A stretch of DNA of 64,000 nucleotides. It comes from Pyrus communis. Lineage: Eukaryota; Streptophyta; Magnoliopsida; Rosales; Rosaceae. The position numbers and the translations under genes were made by a program. Of this stretch, positions 50,001 through 60,000 are shown piece by piece. The notes beneath the pieces were generated by a model that was given only the letters and a program-made list of their open reading frames with translations, searched no databases and was not told the origin of the DNA. Within the stretch, counting starts at the first letter, position 1. Every line of letters begins with the position of its first letter. Location of the stretch: contig NC_084806.1 in NCBI RefSeq assembly GCF_963583255.1, positions 19,882,317 through 19,946,316 on the forward strand, read 5' to 3'.

Positions 50001-50105
50001 TTTCATTTTTTATTTCATAAATGTTCCCTCTCGTGTCCATACCATGTAAGTAAGCATGCTCCCAAAACAGTTAACGATGTTTGAAAAAAAAAAAAATTGT
50101 CAAGA
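47090..50105. other. Long intergenic stretch, no gene recognised
   Basis: About 3 kb of AT-rich sequence. ORFs at 47485-47715, 48940-49215 and 49296-49499 have no recognisable domain, signal or homologous context, and I do not call them. The 47500-47620 area repeats 'catgtcga..tatgtcaa' wording, hinting at decayed repeats. Confidence 0.45.
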
Positions 50106-50118
50106 CACAAAAATTAAT

Positions 50119-50267
50119 GGGTAATGCTAGGGAAACCAAAATTTTAAACCAAATTTGTAAACCAAATGATGTGTCACTAATGAGAAATAAGTATGTTAAT
50201 CGACATTTAATTAATAATCAAATCATCTATCATTTGGTTTAAAAAATTTGGCCTCCTAGCATTACCC
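50119..50267. mobile_element. MITE of 149 bp with GGGTAATGCTAGG termini
   Basis: Terminal inverted repeats start gggtaatgctaggg and, on the minus strand, GGGTAATGCTAGGAGG. A second inverted pair, accaaatgat/atcatttggt, lies inside. Flanks aaaattaat (50110-50118) and aaatttaat (50268-50276) agree at 8 of 9 bases, suggesting a Mutator-type 9-bp target duplication. Confidence 0.78.
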
Positions 50268-50394
50268 AAATTTAATAGGTCCCGTATCAAGTTTCTTGAA
50301 AATAAAAAAGCTAAATATAATAGTATATTAATCATGTAAACTTTTCTTGTACATAATCAGTTATGCTTGATGTTACTTAACTAGAAACGCAAAG

Positions 50395-50530
50395 ACAAGA
50401 TGCTAGGTTAGGTAGCCTATGCAAAACAAGATGCTAGGTTATAACTTACTAGCCCTTCATGCACGTGCGTACTGCTAGGTTAGGTAGCCTATGCAAAACA
50501 AGATGTTAGGTTAGAACTTACTAGCCTTCA
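50395..50530 (+). repeat. Short direct duplication
   Basis: 'tgctaggttaggtagcctatgcaaaacaagatg.taggtta.aacttactagcc' occurs twice, starting near 50400 and 50472, followed by a SINE family 2 tail ('cccttagtgtagataatatcatttg', 50544-50570). Confidence 0.7.
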
Positions 50531-50683
50531 TGCACGCGCGCCCCTCCCCTTAGTGTAGATAATATCATTTGTTTAACAAAAAAAAAATCAATCATTTGGC
50601 AACTAATTGAATCACATTATTATGCGCGCGCGAAAACCTTTTTTTTTCTATAACCGGCACTACGTGCCTTTTAAGATATTTTG

Positions 50684-51582
50684 TGACACACCCCGACCTA
50701 AATCGAGGCATGCTGGCCGTCACGTGATGGTGACGTAGCCATGTGCGCAGTGCGAAACTGATAGTGATATGAAGATGTGAGAAGTCAAAAACCAATTAAC
50801 TAATGCACACAAGACAGGTAAATAAGTGCGGGAAGAAGTGTTAGAGCGTAGATACACATAGTCAGAGTGTAGGTGCCAAGGTGCAATCCAGCAAGCTAAA
50901 TACTAATTATACAGGGTATGAAAGAAACCCTACATTGATGGATGTCTGTCAGAACCGTCGTATAGTCCTCATGAGCCACCAACAAGCACTTCTATCTAGA
51001 ACCTAGAGGGGCACAAAACAGAAAACGTGAGTGGGCACAAACAAAGCTTTTCAAAACCATTTCTCTTTCCAAAAATAATAACCCCTCACCGTAAAACCCG
51101 TATAGTTTCCCAGAAAATAAAAATACATACGTAATTAGAAACCATTCTTGAAAGCAATGGAAATCAAGAGAAAGGATGAGGGTATGTGCATGTGTGTGAG
51201 TGTGTGCGTGTGGTCCGGATTGGGCATAGATAAAAGGAATCTTAAGCCCTAATTGGCCCTAATTGGGATGTTTAGGGTTAACAATAGACCCCAAAACAAG
51301 CCTAAAATTCTAATTGGACCCAAGAAAGTAGGAGGTGTGGTGATTGGTCAATTTCCTTAGCCCAATTACACAATCATTTATTCGTAACATTTTCGTTACG
51401 AACCCAATTCAGCCCTAAATCACATCAACACTCTCATGACATCGAATATGATTTAATTACGTTAACGGGAAAATAATTTAAAACCATATATGTACATTCA
51501 TGTCACTACGACTTGAGGGTACAATCATCATTTTCATACATTCGAGGATAAAATATATATTAATTCAGGATGGGTTGTCACA
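50684..51582 (-). repeat. Chromovirus (gypsy) 3' LTR, 899 bp, minus
   Basis: On the minus strand it starts TGTGACAACCCATCCTG and ends GGTCGGGGTGTGTCA. It is preceded on that strand by the polypurine-like AAAGGGGGTAGGT (51583-51595), so it is the 3' LTR of a minus-strand element. Confidence 0.85.
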
Positions 51583-51956
51583 ACCTACCCCCTTTAATAA
51601 AATTTCGTTCCCGAAATTTCTATACACTAACATAACAAACCACTAATATCCATAAAATAAGTGTGGATACATATCTCGCATATGGCCCTTCATCTCCCAA
51701 GTGGCTTCCTCCATCGAGTGGTTCCTCCACAAAACTTTCACCATGCGCACAGTTTTGTTCCTAAGAACCTTATCCTTCTAATCTAAAATCGTCATTGGTT
51801 CCTCATTATATTTCAAGTTTGGATTAATTTCTAAAGGCTGAGGAGGTATCATGTGTGATGGATCAGACACATAATGACGAAGCATAGAAACATGAAAACA
51901 TCGTGCACCCGTGATAATTCTGGAGGTAACTCAAGTCTGTAGGCGACTTCACCAAG
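51583..51956 (-). mobile_element. 3' end of chromovirus pol (integrase tail and chromodomain)
   Basis: On the minus strand, about 51930-51660 translates to the end of a Tekay/Del-type gypsy polyprotein. HYVSDPSHMIPPQPLEINP is followed by KYNEEPMTILD, a stop, KDKVLRNKTVRMVK and VLWRNHSMEEATWEMKGHMR. The last block is the chromodomain-end motif of this lineage. An in-frame stop (TGG to TAG type) interrupts it. gag and the rest of pol are deleted. Confidence 0.8.
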
Positions 51957-52135
51957 TATCTACGCTCTAACACTTCTTCCCACACTTATTTACCTGTCTT
52001 GTGTGCATTAATTAATTGGTTTTTGACTTCTCACATCTTCATATCATTGTCACTTCCTCACTGCGCACATGGCTACGTCTCCATCACGTGACGCCCAACA
52101 TGCCTCGATTTAGGTCGGGGTATGTCAGTTTGGTA
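51957..52135 (+). repeat. Inverted LTR end plus tRNA-Met primer site
   Basis: 'tctacgctctaacacttctt' to 'gatttaggtcggggtatgtca' is the reverse complement of the low end of the LTR at 50684-50860. It is followed directly by TTTGGTATCAGAGC, the plant tRNA-iMet primer-binding site typical of this lineage. Both point to plus, opposite to the rest of the element. Confidence 0.8.
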
Positions 52136-52850
52136 TCAGAGCGTAGGTGCCAATGTGCAGTCCAGCAAGCTATATACTAATTATATAGGGTATGAAAGAA
52201 ACCCTACATTGATGGATGTCTGTCAAAACTGCTGTAGAGTTCTCGTGAGCCACCAACATGCACTTCTATCTAGAACCTGGAGGGGCACAAAATAGAAAAC
52301 GTGAGCGGGCAAAAACAAAGCTTTTCAAAACCATTTCTCTTTCCAAAAGTAATAATCCCTCACCGTAAAATCCGTATAGTTTCCCAGAAAATAAAAATAT
52401 ATACGTAATTAGAAACCATTCTCGAAAGCAATGGAAATCGAGAGAAAGGATGAGAATATGTACGTGTGTGTGAGTGTGTGCGTGTGGTCTGGATTGGGCA
52501 TAGATAAAAGGGATCTTAAGCCCTAATTGGGCTGCTTGTTTAGGGCTAACAATTGACCCCAAAACAAGCCTAAAATTCTAATTTGACCCAAGAAAGTGGG
52601 AGGTATGGTGATTGGTCCATTTCCTTAGCCCAATTACACAATCATTTATTCGTAACATTTTCGTTACGAACCTAATTCAGCCCTAAATCACGTCAACACT
52701 CTTGTGACATCGAGTATGATTTAATTACGTCAACAGGAAAATAATTTAAAACCATATACGTACATTCACGTCACTACGACTCGAGGGTACAATCGTCATT
52801 TTCACACATTTGAGGATAAAATATATATGAATTGAGGACAGGTCGTCACA
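52136..52850 (-). repeat. Truncated chromovirus 5' LTR, minus
   Basis: Direct repeat of about 50868-51582 (starting 'gtaggtgccaa.gtgca.tccagcaagct' and ending 'gg.cgtcaca'). It lacks the roughly 180-base LTR end, which is found inverted just before it. Confidence 0.85.
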
Positions 52851-53243
52851 TTTTGAATGTGTTTAAAATTAGAGAAAATAGTATTTAATAAACAATTGAT
52901 TGAATCACATTATTACTAGTCCATTGTAAGATACTAATTATATATAAAAAAAAAATGTACAAAAAGAATTAATTATTAAAAAGGGTAAATCTCTGTTGAC
53001 TACCCTCATGTTTCATGGTTTTCAACATTTAGTACATCAAGTTTTTTTTCGTCCTAGAATCATACCTAAAGTGTAAATTTTGGGACAGTCTTATACATTC
53101 GTTAGTCAAACTATTAACTCTGCTGTTAACTAATGACGTGGCGCCCATGTGGACAATGACTGGACGCCATGTGTCATTAAAGGGTCCACGTGGAATTTAA
53201 AATTTAAAAAAAAAATTCGCCCAAAATTAAAATATTAAAATAA

Positions 53244-53610
53244 TTAATTAAAAAAAAAAAAAAAAACCCCAACCCCTTCGACTTCCCCACACCCGACACC
53301 CCTCCACGGCTTCACCCCGTTCGTCTTCAAATTGTCGCCTACTTGATTAGCTTTCCATCCGTCAATGTGAAGCTTCCTTAGCAGCTTGCAGAGTTCGGCG
53401 ACGGAGACCAATCTTACATTGGTCCATTCGGGGCTCTTAACCAGGTGCAGAATCTCTAGATCCAAGCAATTTGAGATGGCCGCTAGTCCCACATCGTTGA
53501 CCTGAAGCTTTTCCAGGTGGAACTCAACCATGGAGGTTACTTGCTTGTTGATTTCGACGACCCAGTCATTAGAGACCTTCTCGAGCAGGCGGAGGAAGGA
53601 GACCTCGTTG
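53244..53610 (-). pseudogene. Captured F-box/LRR gene fragment (SKIP2/VFB-like)
   Basis: The minus-strand frame reads VSFLRLLEKVSNDWVVEINK, then MVEFHLEKLQVNDVGLAAIS, NCLDLEILHLVK and SVAELCKLLRKLHIDGWKAN. This is the leucine-rich repeat part of the plant SKIP2/VFB F-box family (ubiquitin ligase substrate receptors) as I remember it. Only about 85 residues are present. The F-box and most repeats are missing, and after QVGD the frame runs into unrelated sequence. It is a captured exon piece, not a working gene. Confidence 0.75.
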
Positions 53611-53694
53611 GGGGGAGGGGGAGGAAGTGGTTCTGAGGAAGAAAACGAGGAAAGCTAATGCGACGAAATGGGTGGAGATGGAAGATGCGGCCAT
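53569..53694 (-). CDS. Small ORF with signal-peptide-like start inside the Pack-MULE (41 aa)
   Basis: ATG at 53694; it begins MAASSISTHFVALAFLVFFL, which looks like a secretion signal (hydrophobic core VALAFLVFFL). It overlaps the F-box fragment in another frame and ends at a TAA after 41 codons. It may be a second captured fragment or chance; expression is unknown. Confidence 0.3.
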   Translation of the reverse strand: MAASSISTHFVALAFLVFFLRTTSSPSPQRGLLPPPAREGL

Positions 53695-53845
53695 GGATGA
53701 AGTGGGTTGGAGTTGAATTTGGGTGGGGATTGAGCAATGGGGTTTTTAGGGCTTGGGGAAGATGCCCATTTGCAATAAAAGGTGATTTTTTTTGGTTTTT
53801 TTAGGGTTTGGAAGTGGAAGAAAGCAGAGGAGGAGGGTAAAGAAT

Positions 53846-54052
53846 ATGGAGGGTCCGCAACGACGACGAGTACTGCGAGGTGGACGACAGCAAGGGGTTG
53901 TTGATGAATCTCAAGTCGTTATGCTTGAAGATGGGTTCTGGAGGTTCGTGACGGCGAAGAAGAAGGAATTGGAGGCTCTGAGGTCGCAGATGCCTCTGGC
54001 TTTGGGCGATTGTGTCAATCTGACAAAGTTCGTGAGTGGAGATGAGCGATAG
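53846..54052 (+). CDS. Hypothetical ORF inside the Pack-MULE (68 aa from MEGPQ)
   Basis: The plus-strand frame starting at MEGPQRRRVLRGGRQQGVVD (an in-frame ATG lies further upstream at 53792) has GC-rich, codon-like composition and ends FVSGDER. I do not recognise a family. It may be a third captured fragment; whether it is translated is unknown. Confidence 0.3.
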   Translation: MEGPQRRRVLRGGRQQGVVDESQVVMLEDGFWRFVTAKKKELEALRSQMPLALGDCVNLTKFVSGDER

Positions 54053-54377
54053 GGGGTGTGCAAATAAGAGGGGTTGCAGAGGAAAGAATGGGAGGGATAG
54101 GTTGGGGGAAGGTAGAAGACGGTGTATGTGTTTTTTTTTTTTTTTTAGATTTTTGAATTCCATGTGGACCCTTTAATGACACGTGACGTCCAGTCATTGC
54201 CCACATGGGCGCCACGTCATCAGTTAACGGCAGAGTTAATAGTTTGACTAACGGATGTATGAGATTGTCCCAAAATTGACACTTTAGGTAGGACTCTGGA
54301 TGAAAACAACTTGATGTACTAAATGTTGAAAACCATGAAACATGAGGGTAGTAAACAAAGATTTACCCTATTAAAAA

Positions 54378-54525
54378 ACACTGTTTATATGACGATAATG
54401 CCCCTGTATTATTTTGGGCTGCTTTTGAACTTTTTTGTTTGGGTGGGCATTTTTGTCCCATTTATTTTGGTGAAGCCTATGATCCCAAATGGGCTTCCGG
54501 CTTTATATAGTAGTATAGATAAGTA
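54378..54525 (-). mobile_element. Possible Helitron-like 5' end
   Basis: On the minus strand 'tctatactactatataaagcc' opens the segment, wording common at plant Helitron 5' ends. A similar start ('tctttatatataaagccaac', followed by 'gcttcacc') lies at 27643 (+), and both continue into 'aaaatgcccatcaaac'/'aaatgcccaccc'. No hairpin and CTRR end were paired, so this is tentative. Confidence 0.35.
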
Positions 54526-54984
54526 GGAATGATAATTTTGTGGATGACCCATTAACTCGAGACTAAACGATACAAAATAATAGGTTCCGAGTCGATACGT
54601 TAATGATTGACGATACTAAGTCACCCTTTAAGAACCGATTAACGAGTCGGGTTATTATCGGGTCATTCATTAAAAATCCAATAAGATATCATTTTTCAGA
54701 TCTAGACATTAGGTATAATAATTTCTTGTATAGTCTTATCCCGACACGACCTTTTAATGAATCAGGTTGTTATTGGATCACATGTTAGCGTTAAGATAAC
54801 GAGTTTAACACGACATAACCCATAAAGATAACGAGTATAACATGAAAACAATACGAACACAACAAATAAGACACATTTGCTATACCTAATTAAAGCATAC
54901 ATTTTTGTTTGTCCATTCTCCGTGCCACTTCAAGTCAACCAAACCCATAACCCCACCAATAATTGTTAGTGTTTAAACTTTTTT
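54526..54984. other. Intergenic DNA, no gene seen
   Basis: AT-rich with recurring 'acgagt..aacacgac'/'gggttattatcgggtcat' wording that suggests decayed retroelement sequence. Confidence 0.4.
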
Positions 54985-55143
54985 TTTTTTTTTGAACAAA
55001 TGATATTATCTACACTAAGAGGGAAGGTTTAGCTTAGCTTCACAATGTGCTAGCAATAATATGGTTCAAATTCGCCTTTGACAAAATTCAAATCTAAGAC
55101 TTCTCACTTACAATACTACTAGACCGTAGTACTAAGTGACTGT
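54985..55143 (-). repeat. SINE family 2 copy, minus
   Basis: Reverse of the 6544-6712 copy: 'aaatgatattatctacacta', 'cacaatgtgctagcaataatatggttcaaattcgcctttg', then 'cttacaatactactagac'. Confidence 0.7.
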
Positions 55144-55584
55144 TAATGTTTATACTTTAAAATTTGTTTTTTCTTCATACTACTAGACTGTAATAGTAAG
55201 TGAATGTTTATACTTTAAAAATTAATTTTTCTTTGGAACTCTAGTATGTCCCTAATAAGAGTATTTTAATCTCCAATGCATTTGGTAGATTCAGTTTATT
55301 TACCTCGATTCTTTAAAAGTTTAATTATAGAAAAATCTTCATTTATCTTCATAATTTATTCTTAGTTGTGGTGTCATTTCTCATTACAAAATAATTTCAA
55401 TTATTATTATTATTTTTAAAATTCTTGAGCTTAAAGTGATTTTTCATGTAATACAGACATTGAATAGTGGAAAAAAATCATCACTCGAAAGAGGAACAGA
55501 AATAAAAATGATTTGAAATGGTAATTAGTGAAAACCGTATCTGAAATTAGCCACTTTTTTTTTTTTTACTAAAAGAAAGAGATC

Positions 55585-55705
55585 TTTAACCATTTAGTAC
55601 TAAGGTCTAGTAACAGTCTTTTTCATTTGTAAATGATAGGTCTTGAGTTCGATTCTTACCAGTGAATTTGAACTACATTATTACTAACTTATTGCGAAAC
55701 TAAAT
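55585..55705 (+). repeat. SINE family 2 copy, plus
   Basis: 'gtctagtaacagtctttttcatttgtaaatgataggtcttgagttcgattcttaccagtgaatttgaactacattattac' follows the family order. It lies about 440 bases from the minus copy at 54985-55143, so the two form an inverted pair just upstream of the Pumilio gene. Confidence 0.7.
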
Positions 55706-55839
55706 CTATTTTCTTTTCTTTATTTAAAAAAGAAAAAGAAAAAAAAGAAACCTTTAAATTGTAAATACCCGCTGAAACGAGCCAAATACATCATTTTTTT
55801 CAGTAGACCCATCGGATAGGAATAGGAGGGGGCCAGTGC

Positions 55840-55949
55840 ATCTCCCTCTCGCTCTCTCCCTCTCTCTCTCTCTCTCCCCTCCCGAATAGAATCTAGGGTT
55901 TGTTTGCAACGGTGAATCTTTCCTTTCCCGTCAGCTGCTGGTATTACTG
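55840..55949 (+). other. Putative 5' UTR exon of the Pumilio gene
   Basis: CT-rich leader (55840-55876) then 'gaatctagggtttg' and a good donor 'ttactg|gtaaggg' (intron from 55950). A matching acceptor 'attttcag|ggagcatg' ends at 56953. This gives a 5' UTR intron of about 1.0 kb. Inferred from splice signals only. Confidence 0.55.
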
Positions 55950-57014
55950 GTAAGGGAATCTCTAACGTTTCACCCAAACTTTCCTGTCACAGAGAAAGTC
56001 CACCTAGGGTTTTCAAAACTCAACTCTCTCTGTCTCTGTATTTCTACTTAGTCTCCAGTTATTTTTCTGAATTTAAATGCTTGGATTGTAATGGGTTTTT
56101 TCTACTCTTCCATTTCTATCTGTTTGAATGGTTGCTGCTGTAAAGTGTGGGGTTTTCACATGGTTTTGGCTGGGTAATATGCTGCTGGGGCTTTGCTTCT
56201 TTTGCTCCTTTTCATTCATGTATGATATTTAAGATCGTTATCTGCTGGTCCAAGCACTCACTTGCAATGACGTTTCAGAATTATTATTTTTTTGCTGATA
56301 TTTGGAAGTGAAGAACAAAATTGAAAAGGGTAGAAACCTATTGAGCATACAGTCTATTTGTCTAGGACTATTTGAGAAAAGGTGGATATGAAGACCGATG
56401 AAGCGATTATATGATTGAGAATTTGTTAATACCTCTGCTTCTTTAGGACAACATATTTTCTTGGACATTATGTTTGGATGAAGAAATTTAAGATTACTAA
56501 GGAATTTTAAAATGACGGAAATTGGAATGACGGGATTTTATTTCCTAGTATTTGTGAATTTTCTTGTTTGGTTAACTTAAAAAGAACAATGGAATTGAAT
56601 ACGGAATATGTTATTTTTAAACTCTTAATCATAGAAATTAGGAAATGACACCTATTTACATGGAATTTAAACTTGGGAATTGGAGGTCCCAAATTCCAAA
56701 TTTTTTTCCACACGGAAATTCTAAATTTCCATGTTAATGAATCCTAACAAGGGAATTATCAATTTATAAATTTCGAGTTTAATCTAAATTCCAAGTTTAT
56801 TTCCCTCATCCAAACATAGTAGTGAATTTCTCCACAAATCATATGCTGCTTAAGGACTAGGGGGTCCTTGTCACCTTTCTAGTTACTTTGCATCTTGTCT
56901 TGCTCTTTCCCCCATATTCTGACTGAAATGCCCCTTATATCTTGGATTTTCAGGGAGCATGTGAGGTTCCTTATACTATCATACTAAGAAGGGGGCATGT
57001 TATTTTCTGATAGC

Positions 57015-60000
57015 ATGGCGACAGAAAGTCCAATAAGAATGTCAGAAACTAGTGCAAAATGGGCGCCTCATAAGAAGACTGCTATGGCAGCAGAGGAGTT
57101 GAAATTGCTTCTCAGGGGCCATAAGTTTAAAAGCAGCAGACAGGATATTTCTCCTAATCGAAGTGGAAGTGCACCCCCAAGTATGGAGGGTTCGTTTTTG
57201 GCCATCAATGACCTTCTATCCCAGCAGGACACTAGCATGAATGGAAGCTTGGCAAGTCTAAGTAGTGTTATTGAAAGGTGTGAGACTGAGGAACAATTAC
57301 GGGCTGATCCAGCTTATTTGGCATATTATTGTGCCAATGTCAATTTGAATCCTAGACTTCCTCGTCCACTTATTTCTTGGGAGAATCGACGTCTGGCACG
57401 CCATATTGGTAGTTTCAGCCAGAACTGGGGACCTGAAGATTGCAGTGGCAATTTTCTGTTGCATGTGTCTCAAGGATCACTTCCTACACACAAGGAAGAA
57501 TCTGAGGATGATCAGTCTTCCCAACACGTTTCTAATGATTGGGTAGATCAGACAAGTGAAGTTTGGTCCGGTGAGGGTGCAGCATCATTTATTGACCACC
57601 AACACCAAAATGCGAGTGATTTAATACAGGTTAGAACTCGATACCTTGACATTTTACTCAACAAGGTGCATATATTCCTATTTATGATTACCTTGAGAAT
57701 TTCATTCTTGTTTATTTTTAGTTGGGTTGTAATGTCTGAAATATTTCTCTTAAAGAATAGCTTCTATTGTCCAAATGAACTTAAAATTTTGCCCATATTT
57801 TGAATCCAGAAAAAAATTACTGTTGGAGAAACTCAGGAGTTGTTGTCAGTAAAGTAGTCACCAGTTGTTTTTTCCTTACCATATCATGGTTTGTAAATGT
57901 AACTTATCTTTTTACTTTCAGGAAGATTTTGGAGGCTCTGCACCACCTGTACCTAATCACTCTCATACATTGGGCAATGGAATACCTGAGGAATTCATTG
58001 ATCACAGTAGTGATTCCAGTTCCTTGCATGATCCTGTTATTAATGCGACAACCACCATTAGGCCCAGCGTGGGTGCAGATACTGCCGATGCTACAGAACT
58101 TTCACCAAATGATAATTCCTCGCCAACTTCTGTTTCCAGGAGCACGGCTGTTAATGATGCATGTGTTGCGGTCATTGAACCTGAAATGAAGGCTCTTAAC
58201 ATATCGGACTTGATAGAGAATCAAAAGAAACACGAACAATGGGAGCGCAGTTGCCAGAATCATTTCTTGCAGCAGCAGGCTCAGCAACAAAACAATTTTT
58301 GTCAAGTTCAAAGTGGCAAGAAGCAAATAACTTCTCAAGGAACTGACAGTACATATATTAGCATGGATCAGCATCTCCATAATACATCCAAGTTTGCGGC
58401 GGATGTACAACCAGTTCTTCAGACATCTGGGTTCACACCACCACTATATGCAACTGCAGCAGCCTACGTGAATTCAGCTAATCCATATTACTCAAATATT
58501 CAAGGACCAGGCTTTCTCCCTCCACAGTATGTTGGCGGATATATGAATCCTACTGCTTTTTCTCCATATATTGGTGGATACCATCCTCCGGTTGCTGTCC
58601 CTGTGGTTGTTGATGGAACTGTGGGTCCAAGCTTGAATGCTCGAACATCTGGGGTTGCAACTGCGGGCATCCTTTCACCTGGTGCTGATATGCAACATTC
58701 AAGCAAGTTCTATGGTCAACTTGGATATCCGCTGCAATCTTCTTTTTCTGAATCTATGTACATGCAATACCATCAACGGCCTTTTGTGGAGTCGTATGGT
58801 GTTCCTAGCCAATTTGATCCATCGGCATCAAGAGGTGGTGTTGACTCAAAGAAAGTGTCCAGTCATGGTACTTATTTGGATGAACACAAAAGCCAACATC
58901 AGAGAATTGGAAACATGGGGAATTTGAACCCTCAGAGAGGAGGGTCAGTGACTTCTAACTATTTTGGAAGTGCACCAAATGTTGGTATTTTAATGCAGTA
59001 TCCAACCCCTCCCCTTACTAGTCCAGTTTCGCCAGTACCACCCATAGGTTCAGGCAGAAATACTGGCTTGTATGCATGGCCAGGGCACAGAGGCTTTGAG
59101 AGTTATGACGACCCCAAGATTTATAATTTCCTTGAAGAGTTGAAATCTGGCAAAGGCCGCAGATTTGAGCTATCTGATATCACAGGACATATTGTTGAAT
59201 TCAGGTACTTTGTTTGTGCTCAAGTTGTTGATTTCATTATTAATTGTTTGGAACAAGTAAGTCATCGTGAATTTTTCAATTTCAGTGCTGATCAACATGG
59301 GAGTAGATTTATTCAGCAGAAGTTGGAAAACTGTAGTGTTGAAGAGAAGGCTTCTGTATTCAAAGAAGTTGTCCCGCATGCTTCTAAACTAATGACTGAT
59401 GTTTTCGGTAACTATGTGATTCAGAAGGTATGTTCTAAGTTTTGTTTTGTTTTGTGTTTTTATTTTATTTTATCTCTCTCTGTAATGTCAAGGTTCATGC
59501 CATTTTATTAATTTCAACTTCGTTTGTTATTTCAGTTTCTTGAGTATGGAACCCCTCAGCAGAGGAAGGAACTTGCCAATCAACTTTTAGGTCAAATTTT
59601 GCCCTTAAGTTTGCAGATGTATGGCTGTCGTGTAATCCAAAAGGTATGAGAGGGTGATAAGGTGTTGCAGATTGTGTGCGAATGAACTTCATGTGGCACG
59701 TTCATGTTTGATGATTTGCAATTTTATAATACAGCTCATCTTTTCGCTTTTATTTTTTATTTCATTGTGTGCGGGTGGTCTAGAACAGTTTTAAAGGGGT
59801 CTAATTGTATTGAATTGACTGATAGCTTATCTTGACTTGTCTGGAAATTATGCTAAATTTTAGCTCTGTATTGTTGAGATGTTTATGCTATACATATAGA
59901 TGTATTTGGAGGTGCTGAATAGGTTTTTGATACCAAGTAGTATTACCAGTGATGTTTGAAAGTACAAAACTGAATGCAGAGATTTGTGGGTGTAATTGCT

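Larger units (their letters stand above)
52983..54368. mobile_element. Pack-MULE-like element, 1386 bp, 9-bp TSD TATTAAAAA
   Basis: It is flanked by the perfect 9-bp repeat tattaaaaa (52974-52982 and 54369-54377). Long terminal inverted repeats of about 220 bases start GGGTAAATCTCTGTTGACTA (left) and GGGTAAATCTTTGTTTACTA (right, minus strand) and reach to the 'gggtccacgtgga' region. The interior is GC-richer and gene-like: a fragment of an F-box/LRR gene on the minus strand (53325-53600), a small signal-peptide-like ORF and a plus-strand ORF. No transposase. Mutator-like elements that capture host gene pieces are known as Pack-MULEs. Confidence 0.88.
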
